Shown here: in pieces, positions 32,640 to 44,440 of the stretch | Numbering within the stretch: the first letter of the stretch is position 1 | How the letters are laid out: each line of letters starts with the position of its first letter | NCBI RefSeq assembly: GCF_030272615.1 | Contig: NC_081406.1 | Coordinates: forward strand, 259,831,386-259,895,385 | Length of the DNA: 64,000 bases | Source: Cryptomeria japonica | Lineage: Eukaryota; Streptophyta; Pinopsida; Cupressales; Cupressaceae | Direction of reading: 5' to 3' | Position numbers and translations under genes: made by a program | The notes under the pieces: model-generated | Seen by the model: the letters and a program-made list of their open reading frames with translations, nothing else | The model's database searches: none | Told to the model about the DNA's origin: nothing

Positions 32640-35475
32640 TGTTTATCTAGATTTTTTCATTGAATGAGACTGACAGATTTTTCGCCAACTGAAAAAATGT
32701 TGCCCTAATAAAACCGTAGGGAAACTTGAAAAATTGAGATAGGCTTTTGTAGGGACCCCTCTCATGGCCCCATAGGTTGAAATGGATTATTTGCAGGTGC
32801 CATGGATTCTGAGTTAGAGCCCATCAAAGTTTGACATTTTTTAGCACTTAGGGTGCTCAAGGGATGGCGTCGATAGGGTATGACCCCGAGCATTCGACCG
32901 AGTGGGGGGGAAGAATAGGAGCATGCATAGGGTAATGATTCCTAACTAGACATGTCAGAACCGGTGGTTTGTTATCACAACAAGAAGAACGAGAAATTGG
33001 CCACGCGACAACATTCGATTAAATGAGACTGACGATTTTTTCGCCAACTGAAAAAATGCTTCTCTAATAAAACCATAGAAAAACTTGAAAATGAAAGGTA
33101 GGATTTTGTAGGGACCCCTCTCGTGGCCTTTTAGGTTCAAACAGATCATTCGCAGGTGCCATGGATTCTGAGTTAGGGCTCATCAAAGTTTGAAAATTTT
33201 TAGCACTTAGGGTGCTCAAGGGACGACGTTAGTAGGGTATGACCCTGAGCGTTCGATCGAGTGGGGGTGGGAGGGAATAGGATCATGCATAGGGTAATAA
33301 TTCCTAAATGGACATGTCGAAACTGATGGTTCATTATCACGACGAGCAGAACAAGAAATTGGCCATGTGACATTCGATTGAATGAGATTGACGATTTTTT
33401 CACCAACTGAAAAAATGATGCCCTAATAAAACCGTAGGGAAAATTGAAAACCCAAGATAGGATTTTGTAGGGACCTCTCTCATGGCCCCATAGGTTCAAA
33501 AAAATCATTTTTAGGTGCCTTGGATTCCAAGTTAGGGCCCGTCAAAGTTTGACATTTTTTAGCACTTAGGGTGCTCAAGGGACGACACTGGTAGGGTATG
33601 ATCTCGAGTGTTCGACCGGGGAAGGGGGGGGGGAAATAGGAGAATGCATAGGGTAATAATGCCTAAATGGACATGTCAAAACTGATGGTTCATTATCACG
33701 ATGAGAAGAACGAGAAATTGGCCACGCGACAACATTCGATTGAATGAGACTGACAATTTTTTTCCCAACTGAAAAAATGTTGCCCTAATAAAACCGTAGG
33801 GAAACTTGAAAAAACAAGATAGGATTTTTTAGGGACCCGTCTCATGGCCTCATAGGTTCAAACGGATTGTTTGTAGGTGCCACATATTTTGAGTTAGGGC
33901 CCATCAAAGTTTGATAATTTTTAGCACTTAGGGTGCTCAAGGGACGACATCGGTAGGTATGACCCCGAGCGTTCGACCGAGTGGAGGGGGAAAAATAGAA
34001 GCAAGCATAGGGTAATAATGCCTAACTAGACATGTCATAACCGACAGTTCGTTATCATGACAAGCAGAACGAGAAATTGGTCACACGACAACATTCAATT
34101 GAATGAGACTGACGATTTTTTTGCCAACTGAAAAAATGTTGCCCTAATAAAACCATAGGGAAAATTGAAAAACCAAGATAGGCTTTTGTAGGGACCCCTC
34201 TCCTAGCCCTATAGGGTCAAACAGATCATTTGTAGGTGCCATGAATTCTGAGTTAGGCCCCATCAAAGTTTGATAATTTTTAGCACTTAGGGTGCTCAAG
34301 GGACAACATCGGTAGGGTATGAACCCGAGCATTCGACCGAGTGGGGAGGGAAAAATAGGAGCATGCATATGGTAATAATGCCTAAGTAGACATATTGGAA
34401 CCGACGGATCATGATCACGATGAGCAGAACGAGAAATTGGCCACGTGACAACATTTAATTGAATGAGACTGACGATTTTTTTGCCAACTGAAAAAATGTT
34501 TCCCTAATAAAACTGTAAGGGAAATTGAAAAACTGAAATAGGATTTTGTAGGGACCCCTCTCATGGCCTTGTAGGTTCAAATAGATCATTTGCAAGTGTC
34601 ATGAATTCTGAGTTAGGGCCCATCAAAGTTTGACAATTTTTAGCACTTAGGTTGCTCAAGGGACGACGCCAGTAGGGTGTGACCTCGAGCGTTAGACAAA
34701 GTTGGGGGGGGGGGGGAATAGTAGCATGCATAGGTTAATAATTCCTAACTAGACATGTAAAAATAGATAGTTCATTATCACGACGAGCAGAATGAGAAAT
34801 TGGCAACGCGACAACATTTGATTGAATGAGACTGATGATTTTTTCACCAACTAAAAAAATGCTACCCTAATAAAACCGTAGGGAAACTTGAAAAACCAAG
34901 ATAGGATTTTGTAGGGACCCCTTTCATGGCCCCGTAGGTTCAAACAGATCATTCATAGGTTCCATGGATTCCGAGTTAGGGCCCATCAAAGTTTGACATT
35001 TTTTAGCACTCAAGGTGCTCAAGGGATGACGTCGGTAGGGTATGACCCCAAGCGTTCGACCGAGTGGGGCAGTGGGGGGAATAGGAGAATGCATAGGGTA
35101 ATAATGCCTAACTGGACATGTCAGAACTGACGGTTCATTATCATGACGAGTAGAACGATAAATTGGCCACGTGACAACATTCGATTAAATGAGACTAACG
35201 ATTTTTTCGCCAACTGAAAAAATGTTGCCCTAATAAAACTGTAGGGAAGCTTGAAAAACCAAGATAGGATTTTGTAGGGACCCCTCTAGTGGCCCAGTAG
35301 GTTTAAATGGATCATTTGCAAGTGCAACGGATTCTGAGTTAGGCCACGTCAAAGTTTGACAATTTTTAGCACTTAGGGTGCTCAAGGGACGATGTCGGTA
35401 GGGTATGACCCCGAGCATTCAACCGAGTGGGGGAGGGGGGGGGGGGAAATAGGAGCATGCATAGGGTAATAATGA
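32640..35475. repeat. Array of eight ~360-bp tandem repeats
   Basis: Units start with GAATGAGACTGACGATTTTT at about 32663, 33022, 33381, 33741, 34101, 34461, 34823 and 35187, a period of 359-364 bp. Each has CGCCAACTGAAAAAATG, TAATAAAACCGTAGGGAAA, ATTTTGTAGGGACCCCTCTC, CATCAAAGTTTGA and a variable G-run (about 6 to 12 G) followed by AATAGGAGCATGCATAGGG. The last unit is cut short. Not coding; minus-strand frames in it are broken by the period. Confidence 0.9.
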
Positions 35476-35590
35476 ATTGTATTTTTCATTAAATGAATTT
35501 TATTGTATTGTTCATTAAATGAACTGTATTGTATTGTTCATTATACAAACAACACTTACGATGAAATGAAATGAATTGTATTGTTCATTA
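35473..35590. repeat. Short repeats of TTGTATTGTTCATTAAATGAA
   Basis: Four or so copies of GTATTGTTCATTAAATGAA-like sequence with dyad TTCATTAAATGAA, directly after the 360-bp array. Confidence 0.6.
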
Positions 35591-35819
35591 AATAACCATA
35601 GTTAATTATTGGACTGAAGATTAAAGTTTTCCATGATAACACCATGCAAACATGAGCAACAATTTATATGGTTAAATATCAACTTCTGTATATATGAAAA
35701 TGTCAAATGATTACAAGTGTATGTCCATACACAAATATGGCATAAATGCAACTCAAACAAAATGTATGTCTATATATGTGAATGTATGTCCATATACAAA
35801 ATATACATGCCATTTAGAC

Positions 35820-37835
35820 ATACAAGCATCCCAAAACTATCTATAACATCCTTAGCTCCTGATGGATCATCAAAATTGATCCTCTTCACTGCATTGCTCG
35901 GCTCTGAAGGATCCTGCTCAAGAAAAAACAAACCATGATTAAGATTAGTTAAATTATATAACTCACATTCGAAAAGTTAACATAAAAATGAACTATAATT
36001 GAACTATTCTTGTTTAACTCATCTCCACATTTTCTCTTCGACTTTGGAGGATTCTTGATGTATGTCTTCGATAGAGGAGGTATGTTTTCAATATTTTCAT
36101 ACACAACCTACATATGTTCACAAACATGACATTGATACAAGTTAGCATATAATTTTCACTGATAATAACAAATTATATCTATTAAACACAAAATAAAATA
36201 AACACACATGTACTCGAGGCATCTCTTCTTCTTCTTCATCTTCAGTATAGTGGGTGTAGTCAATAAGGATGTGAAGCCAAGAATTTTTTGTACATATACA
36301 AAACAAGTATATGAAACTATCAATCTATGTCTAGACGTGTATAATCATTATAAGTTATTTAAACTATTCTTTCAATCATATTTGCATTCAATTAACTTTC
36401 CCTTGTCTCCAACTGCACTACCAGATCTTGAATCACACAGCCCCGCACTCATGCTACTAGTGCCCTACAAGAGTAAAATAAGATATACATGCAAGTTACT
36501 ACATAATCTAATTAATACCAATATAAATGATGAGTATGTATGTACAATAAAATACAAACGACTAGGTGCAATAATATATGTATCATAAAGCTATCAAGGC
36601 CAAATGAAATGGTCATCAAGGTGCCCTCCTAGATCTGTGTCAATTCCTCCTCTGTCATCAACTGTTAAATAGACCATGTAAATAAAAATTAGTACTTAAT
36701 ATTATCTAGATTATAAATATTCATTTAAAATATAGAATGAACTGTGAAAATAAAAATCTTACCACTACGTCATCAATGTATGATGAAGGTGCCTCCTCGC
36801 CTCTAGCATGCAAGGACTCTCCAGGGTATCCTCCAGTCTCTGTCATAACATTTGGTGCATCATGCATCTCATGCACCTCATAATCTGCAGTGTGCACAGG
36901 AGGATCAACAGGTTGTCCAACTGGACCCAAGCATACGTGCCCACACATGACACAACTATGGGGCACGCAAATGTGTGGAGTTGAGGAGGACGTGTCAGCA
37001 CCGTCGGATGCACCACTACCATCAAAAGTTGGTTGAGCTACTGTCCCAGCCTGAGAAACCAAAAGGCTACTGAAAGAGTGAATAGTCAATATGGTCTGTG
37101 ACGTCACCTCATAGATGATATCTAGATGTTGCACTAGAGGTGGGGAATCAATGGGAGGAGGGGGGAAATATGGGCCCTGGACTAATCTAACTTCCCTAGG
37201 TCTATTTTGGGGCATACCTAAACCCGTACCCTAGAAAGGTTGGATGTCAAAGTAGTTCACATGTTTTCCTAAAACAAACTCAACATACAATTTTTTGATG
37301 AAGTAGAAGGGGACATCAAGATTATTGTTGGGTGGTTTATCGAAAACCATCCACCAATGATCCCAAAAGTTTTTCACAATACCATCATTTGTGCACCATT
37401 TAATATAAAGTTTTATTTTTTGGGTGTCTATGGGTTGACCAGTGCGGGGATTCACAAACAATGCGGTGATAGAGGCTTTGGATATCTCGAGATCCTTGAT
37501 CTCCTTATAGGACAAGCCATCCGCATATTGTTCCCTCATAGAATCTCACCATAAAAGAGTGGCATTGTGCTCCTTAATGATGATTTCTATACTCTTTATG
37601 ATCAACGTGAGGGATCAAACACTGGGTTCAGGCGAGGGATCCTATGATAGACATCTGCAATCCCCCTCAATTGGTTCAAATTTTGTCCAATTAAATCCTG
37701 AATTGAGGGGGGGTTTGGTAAAGGAGGGTTTTGTGTAGGAGGGTTTGGTTGTTGCGGTTGTGGTCGATCAATTTTTTCACTGGTATCCCCCATTTTTAAC
37801 CTAATTGAATGTAAACAATTGAATTTAGTTAACAA
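35820..37835 (-). pseudogene. Decayed multi-exon gene of unknown family
   Basis: Minus-strand pieces that look like exons: 37602-37835 (MGDTSEKIDRPQPQQP, Pro/Asn-rich, then SIQDLIGQNLNQLRGIADVY); after a frameshift 37231-37539 (SKASITALFVNPRTGQPIDT, FWDHWWMVFDKPP); after an in-frame TAG 36763-37215 (Pro/Ser-rich, CVPHSCVMCGHVC), ending at a good donor GTAAGA at 36762. Further pieces have acceptors TTAACAG, CTTGTAG, ATGTAG and GAGCAG, e.g. KTYIKNPPKSKRKCGDE and a final DPSEPSNAVKRINFDDPSG. I do not recognise the family. At least one frameshift and two stops lie in the first exons. Confidence 0.4.
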
Positions 37836-38112
37836 ATTTGAACAATTTTGTATTTGACTTAAAAAAACCTAGTTTTCATGAAAAAAAACATATTTTGAAT
37901 GAAAAACAAATAAACATTAAAAAAAATACAAAAATTTGAATGAAAATGATGAAAAACAATAAAAATCCTACTTTTTAATGGATTTTTTTGCAAATTTGGG
38001 TCACCAAATCGGATATTAGATTTTTTAAAAAGCGCGTAGCCCGTGGGTGAAAAATAACTCATGGACTGTCATAGCCCACTTATATTGTCTCAGAAGATCG
38101 GATATCGGATTT

Positions 38113-39516
38113 TTATAGTTAAATTATTTTAAAATAAAATTATATTATATAATACAATAATATATTATATAATATAATTATATAATATTATAAATTATTG
38201 TTCAGCATTTTATCTTGGAGTTTTTAATTCCTTTGTTCTTTCCCAAGGAATTTTATATTCCTTTTTTTCTTCCCAATGTACTTGGGGAACTCTTCCCCTT
38301 GTATTTGAGAAGTGTGGAGACAAGAAATGGCTTTATGGCGAATCTCTTGGATCTCCCACTTTTTCCTCTCAATCCTCTCCCACCTTCTTCCAATCCTATC
38401 CCTTCATTACCATTCAATTTTGGCCATCCATTTTGAGTCTCTCCAATCTATAAATTGGAGTCTCCACTCCTTACAAATCATCCATCTTTCAAGTAATTTC
38501 ATGCTATCCATTTGAGTTCAAAAATCCATCCAAAACATCCTCATAATGCAAAATTCATGCCTCATTTAAGCCATATCCATAATCATCCAAATCGAGTCCC
38601 AATCAATCATGTTGTGTAGTGGAGAGCAATCCACAATCCACCATATCAATTTAGATAAAATCAAGTGGAGCATTTGAGCACATATCCACTTCAAGCTCAA
38701 TCAAAGGAAGAAGAGAATCCACAATCAAGGTATTTTAAAAAAGGCTATTTGCTTATTTTGAATGATTTGTTGTCTTTCATGTTTTGATTTATGCATTAAC
38801 CTTTTTTTCCTATTTTTTCGCTCTTCAAATATGACTCCACCCATGTGTATAAATATCTTGATCCACATGTCTTCTTGATGGTGGGTAGTAAATGTGACAA
38901 ACTATCATCTTTGCGGTCTTTACTCTAATTGTTAATACTAAGTATTGCATGTGTGACTAGTACTAATGACACGTTGTCTCCTAATTCGTGGCGTGCATGA
39001 CACGACCAGTGAATAAATTTATTATTACATATCATAATTTTTTCATTTTGTGTGGATCATTTATATATTGTCTCTCATCTCATGTTAGTTGTTGATCTTA
39101 CCCAAGCTTAAAAGGGGTTATGTTCCATCTCATACCAATAAAGTTTTAGGCTATATTAAGCCAACTTCATAAGTTTAACCTATGTTTTAAAAATAAATGA
39201 CATTTCAAGTACATAAATAATTGAAGGTGGTTACAAATTATTAATATGTTTTTAACCTATAATTTTTATACATCAAATTGTGATCTTATATGTATAATAA
39301 ATTACTTTGTCTTGTGTTATTTTCTATGGAAGATGGTATAATAGAAAGATAAAGACTAGTATGACTTTATTTATTTCTCAAGTCCTTTTTAAATCCTTTA
39401 GACATGTCATCATTCCAAAATTGATTAATCCTTATGTATCCTTGTGGCCAATTTTCTCACTTTCATTTTTGTACAAGTTTTATCTACTATTATATCAATA
39501 TTCATATATATTTAGA
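38113..39516. other. AT-rich flank, no gene supported
   Basis: 38113-38200 is nearly pure A/T. 38215-38520 has short open frames in a C/T-rich stretch without recognisable domains. No supported gene up to element 3. Confidence 0.5.
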
Positions 39517-39521
39517 GTTAC

Positions 39522-41339
39522 TGGTGCAGAAGCACCTAGTCAAGCTAATGGAGCACTTCATCAAATTTTGGTTTGAAATAGCCTATGTTGGTCAAGATTT
39601 AATAATGGACTTTTTGTATGTCCAAAGGGTGTGTTTAGTGTGTTTAAGTGTCTTTTGTGTCTTAGTTTTGTTGTTTGTTGAGTTTTTGGTCTATTTTTGA
39701 CCTATTGTGCTTTGTAAGCCTAGAATGGGCAAAATGTGGAAATATGGTCAAAACTCCTTATAAAGCCTTGATAGGAATTGATATATGTTTGTGTGGTTAT
39801 AGTAAACCATTTCACATGGTGGAGTTAAGTCTATTTGGCTCACAAGTCAAAAATGCTCATTGTACCAAAAATTGTCAATGTTGTCAAGCAACATTTTGAC
39901 AATATTTAGAAAATTTTGTAAAAATAAGGCAAAGGGTGGTTATTGGTCCATACCTAGGCATGATTTGGGTGGTGAGTGACTATTTAAATCCTTACACAAC
40001 TTTGTATCAGTTTGGAATTCGAAGAATAGAATATTTCAATACAAAAACTCAAGATTTTGTCATTTTTCTTACACTTTTTGCTCCATATGCTATTGCAGTC
40101 CGTACTTTTTGAGCATTTGGTTGTACTATTTTCATTTGGGAATTTGTGCCATTTTGTGTTAAATCTCTTTCATCTAGGTTTGTGTGCTGGTGTGAAGCTT
40201 TAGCATTGTAGCAAAATTATTTTGTTTTACCCTGTTCTCGGTTGAGTAAGGGTTTGGCTTCAATAATAGAAGCAACTTGATTTTATTTGGCTCTTTCTCC
40301 ATGGCCTCTAAAAGTCAAGTTTCTATACATAGAATTTTTGTACATACAAGTTTTTGTTTTATTGCAATGGCAAATAAAGTGGTTTTTGTTGCTAACTAGG
40401 CGAGCTCTTATAGCCCGGCTAGTGAACTTTCACAGTGAAAACAAAGTTGCTCTACAAACCCTCACCAAGTGAACCTGATTTTGGTTTCCCAAGGTGGAAT
40501 GAAGTTTGATCAGATTTTTTAATCCATATGGAAGAGTTCTCCAATGAATAATTAGTCGAGAAATACATTTTGAGCAGCCAAAGTATTGAAATATAATGGT
40601 TTTTGAGCACTTTTCCTCTTGAAACTTGGTTGCACATCAAGTGTTTGTCTTTATGCTTGCAGAGAAGGAAGTTTGAAGGCTTCATAATGATGGTATAGAC
40701 CTTATCAAGATATTTGGTGGTCTGAAGAAGTGTTTGGAATGGTGTTGGGGTGTTAGAAGACTTGAAACCCTTAAAACCCCTTGTTTTTAGGCACATATAT
40801 AGGACAGTCATTGTACGGCCCTGTCAAACCTCCTCATAGAAAATTTTTGAAATTTCTACATAAAGGGTATCCATAAATGCAAAGGTTTCATGAGGTGTTT
40901 TGGTATTTTGTGGAGTTATAAGCATTTCAGTAGTTTTGGAGGGCTAATTGGGGCTCTTTTCTTGTAGCCCTGTTTTGAGCTTTTCCTCAAATTGGGTAAG
41001 AAGACAAATTGAAAGACCATCAAAATAAGTTGAATTAAACCTAAGAGGATGTTAGACAATTTCCTAGACCTCTTGAAACTCTTGGTGAGTGATCTTGGTG
41101 TTTGGAGCTAAGAAGCAAACTTACACCTTTGTGAGTCTTGAGAGCAAGTATGAATGAAAATAAGAACTAACATGGTAGGAAGATCTCAGGGTTGGTATGA
41201 AGCATAGAGAAGGAAAGAAATCAAAGAAACAGTACCTAAAAAAGTGGCAAAACCTTTAACAATTACCTTTGAGGGAACTTGCAAGCCAAATTGATTACAA
41301 ACACACCATTTGAGCCAATTTTTGAGTATCTCCCTATCA
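39522..41339 (+). repeat. 5' LTR of element 3
   Basis: TGGTGCAGAAGCACC... to ...GTATCTCCCTATCA. The start is itself a small inverted repeat (TGGTGC/GCACC). TATATAG at 40795-40802 is a likely TATA box, with a possible transcription start about 30 bp later. Frames such as 39675-39899 and its partner at 46153-46377 are LTR by-products. Confidence 0.95.
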
Positions 41340-41342
41340 TAG

Positions 41343-41353
41343 TGGTATTAGAG
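41343..41353 (+). promoter_or_regulatory. Primer binding site, element 3
   Basis: TGGTATTAGAG, 3 bp after the 5' LTR, one base from the plant initiator-methionine site TGGTATCAGAG. Same type as units A and B. Confidence 0.65.
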
Positions 41354-41369
41354 AAAGAAGTAAGTCTTG

Positions 41370-42816
41370 GGTAGAAGTGAGTAGTTTCAAGATAGTGACC
41401 AATGCTGAGTTAGCCAAGAAGGTAAAAGACTGAGAAGAGGAAAATAGAGCACTAAGGGAGAGATTGGAGCAGCTAGAGATAAAACTAGTTTCAATAGAGG
41501 TCAGGACTAAAGAAGTGAGTGATAAGGTAGGAGATAAGGGCAAGTTGGTAGCAATAGAAGATGAGATCCCTATACCTAAACCTGTTCTTGAACAAGAACC
41601 TTTCTTGAAGGCCTTGAAGGATTTGAGTGGCAAAACATTATAAGGTGTAGCCCTCTTTAGTGGCAAGATGGATCCAGATTCAGTCATGGAGTGGATTGAA
41701 GGCCTAGAGAATCACTTTGAATGTGATGGGGTGACAGAGGCCCAGAAGGTGAAGGTAGCTGAGTCTAGGTTGAGAGGGGTTGCCTTAACATGGTGGAAGT
41801 TCATTCAAACTGAGAGAGAAAAAGAATGGAAACAACCCATAGGAACCTGGAAGGGAATGGTGTCTAAGATCAAGGAAACCTACATACCAGATGATTATGA
41901 AATCCAACATAAGAAGAGGCAGAATTTGAGGCAAAGGGGGTTAGATGTGAGCAGCTATACAGAGGAGTTTCAAAGAATATGTTTGAGTTCAAAGGTTGTG
42001 GAAGATGAGAACATAAAAATTGCAAGATATCTCAATGGCTTGAGATGGAATATACAAGAAGAGTTGAGTTTGTTGTGTCCCAATACAGTGTAGAAGTGCT
42101 ACCAACTGGCACTCAAAGTGGAAGAGAAAAGTAGGAACAAGCAAGAACAAAGCAATAGAGTTAGAGGTAGCGGAAGAGATGGTAGAGGCCATAGAGGCAA
42201 TTTCGGTGGAAGAGGAGTTGATCAAAGGTCCCAAGGGGAGTCCAAACTTATAGAGAAAAGTGGGGATTCTAATAGCAAGAATAGCTATAGAGGAAGGGGA
42301 TCTAGCAACCCAGGTAGAGGTAGATCTAGTGGACCAGGAAGAGGGTCCTACTTCTCCACCATGAAGTGTTACAATTTCCAAAAGTTGGTTCATCCTGCCT
42401 ATAGATGCCCTGAGAAATCTTCTTCATCTCAAGGAGGTGAAAGAAGAGTGACATATGTGCAAGAAGATGCAGCAAGCGGTAAGACACAAGAAGTGAGCTT
42501 AGCTTTAGAAGATGGGGAAATTTTAATGATGAGAAGAGTCTTGATTAAGGAGCCAACCAAAGAGGAACCAACTCAAAGAAGATCTTTATTTAGAATCAAG
42601 TGCAAGATCATGGGTAAGGTTTGCAGAGTGGTGATAGATTCAGGGTCTATAGACAATATTGTGTCTGAGGAAGCAGCAAATAAACTTAAATTGGAGAGAG
42701 TTCCATATGGTAGTCCATATAAGGTCACTTTGCTCAACAAGGAGCAGCATGTGATGGTGAATGAACAAGCTTGGGTTGAGTTCACAATAAGGGGTTATAA
42801 GGATAAAATATTGTGA
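41370..42816 (+). pseudogene. Gag and protease, element 3
   Basis: In one frame with stops at about 41431, 41641 and 42091-42093. A coiled-coil-like start (ENRALRERLEQLEIKL), capsid block (MEWIEGLENHFEC, LTWWKFIQTERE, YEIQHKKRQNLRQ), Arg/Gly-rich linker, then a zinc knuckle reading CYNFQKLVHPAYRC, so the second Cys is Phe and the Gly before His is Val. The protease active site VIDSGSIDNIVS is intact at about 42630. A frameshift near 42815 precedes LLLGMPWQFDRK, the ILG-PW element. Confidence 0.85.
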
Positions 42817-42826
42817 TATACTCCCA

Positions 42827-44440
42827 ATGGATGCTTGCTACCTACTTCTAGGTATGCCATGGCAATTTGATAGAAAGGCCATTCATAATGGTGAGAAGAA
42901 CTCTTATTATTTTCAAAAGGATGGAGTCACATATAAAATTCAATCCTTAAATGATGAAGGAGAGGGCAGCAAGTCCAAAAACCCAAATGCCTTGTTGGTG
43001 AGTGAAAAAGAGTTCATAAACACTCTTGAAGAGGGTGAAGGAGTGGAGTTTGCTCTCATAGTAAAACCAAAGGAAGAAAAGAAAGAAAAGAAGGCTCAAA
43101 TATCTCATGAAGTGCAGTAAATACTAGACAACTTTAAAGAAATCATAAGTGATGGAGCACCAAGAACCCTACCACCTACTAGAGCCATAAGCCATCAAAT
43201 TGACTTCATTCCGAGAGCCTCATTACCCAACAAAGTAGCCTACAAGATGACTCCAGAATAGAATAAAGAAGTGGCTAGGCAAGTACAAGAGTTGTTGGAT
43301 CAAGGTTTGATAAGGAAGAGCATAAGTCCTTGTGTCGTACCTACAATGTTAGCACCAAAGAAAGGAGGAACATGGAGGCTATGCACAGATTCAAGAGCCA
43401 TTAATAGAATCACTATCAGATGTACAGATTCCCTATCCCAAGGATTGAAGATTTGATGGATTGCTTGGGAGGTGCAAAGTGTTTCACAAAGATTGATCTC
43501 AAGAGTGGTTACCACCAGATCAAGATAAAGGAAGGTGATGAGTGGAAAACAACCTTCAAAACTAATGAAGGACTTTATGAGTGGCTTGTTATGTCATTCA
43601 GTCTCACTAATGCTCCCAGTACATTCATGAGACTCATGAATGAAGTGCTTAAAGATTTTATTGGTAAATTTGTTGTTGTATACTTAGATGATATCTTGAT
43701 TTTCATTAGAACTAAAGATGATCATCTAAAGCATCTCAAATTTGCATTGCAACAATTGTATGATGAGCAACTAACAATAAACTTGGAGAAGTGTGAGTTT
43801 ATGAAGCAGGAACTAGTCTATCTTGGTTTTGTAGTTTTAGGTGCAGACTTGAAAATGGACACATCACAGGTGGAAGCCATCACCAATTGGCCAACACCAA
43901 AAACAACAAGTGAAGTGTGAAGCTTTCATGGTTTGGCACAATTCTACAGGAAGTTTATTAGGGGATTCAATGAGATTTGTGCACCCATGCTAGATACTAT
44001 TAAAGGTGGAGTCAAGACAAAGTTTCAATGGACCAAGGAAGCTAATAAGGGGTTTGAACTCTTGAAAGAAAAGGTAGCTACACAACCAGTACTCATTCTT
44101 CCTAGTTTTGATAAGTTGTTCACTATTGAATGTGATGCAAGTAACATAACAATTGGTGCTATTTTGAGTCAAGATAATAGACCAGTAGCTTTCTTTAGTG
44201 AAAAGATCAATGATGCAAAAAAGTACTCATCCTATGATCTTGAATTGTATGCTCTTGTCCAAGCTCTTCAAAAATGGAGGCACTATTTGCTACCCAAAGA
44301 GTTTGTTGTTTACATAGATAATCAAGCTCTTAATTTTTTTGATTTCACATGATAAGTTGAGTCATAGACATGTTAAATGGGTTGAGTATTTGCAATCATA
44401 TACATTTTACATGAAGCATAAAAAGGGACAATGTAATAAA
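42827..44440 (+). pseudogene. Reverse transcriptase and RNase H, element 3
   Basis: RT domain: [37 protein letters not shown], then after a frameshift near 43418 [31 protein letters not shown] and the catalytic [11 protein letters not shown]. An in-frame TGA at 43918-43920 follows. RNase [19 protein letters not shown] and [20 protein letters not shown], then a frameshift near 44340 before HVKWVEYLQSYTFYM and VADALSR. Stops at 43118 and 43259 lie upstream. The catalytic Asp pair is intact but the protein cannot be made whole. Confidence 0.9.

Larger units (their letters stand above)
31256..38112. mobile_element. Candidate DNA transposon with inverted GATATCCGAT ends
   Basis: The left end (31256-31276) and the complement of the right end (38091-38112) read AAATTGGATATCCGATTTCTG and AAATCCGATATCCGATCTTCTG; here they share AAAT, GATATCCGAT and TTCTG with two mismatches and one gap. 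Further GATATCCGAT-type copies lie just inside the left end, and a partial one (ATCGGATATTAGAT) inside the right. Two unrecognised genes converge from the ends, with a 360-bp array between. No transposase motif was recognised and no clean target duplication was found, so this is inference. Confidence 0.4.

Noticed and set aside
33200-35418. Minus-strand frames of 60-100 codons
   Set aside because: Repeat with the 360-bp array period and are broken in most units.
32640-35475. Possible CRISPR-like array
   Set aside because: Units are full-length 360-bp repeats, not short repeats with unique spacers, in a plant genome.
39675-39899. 74-codon frame, repeated at 46153-46377
   Set aside because: Lies inside both LTRs of element 3; no domain.
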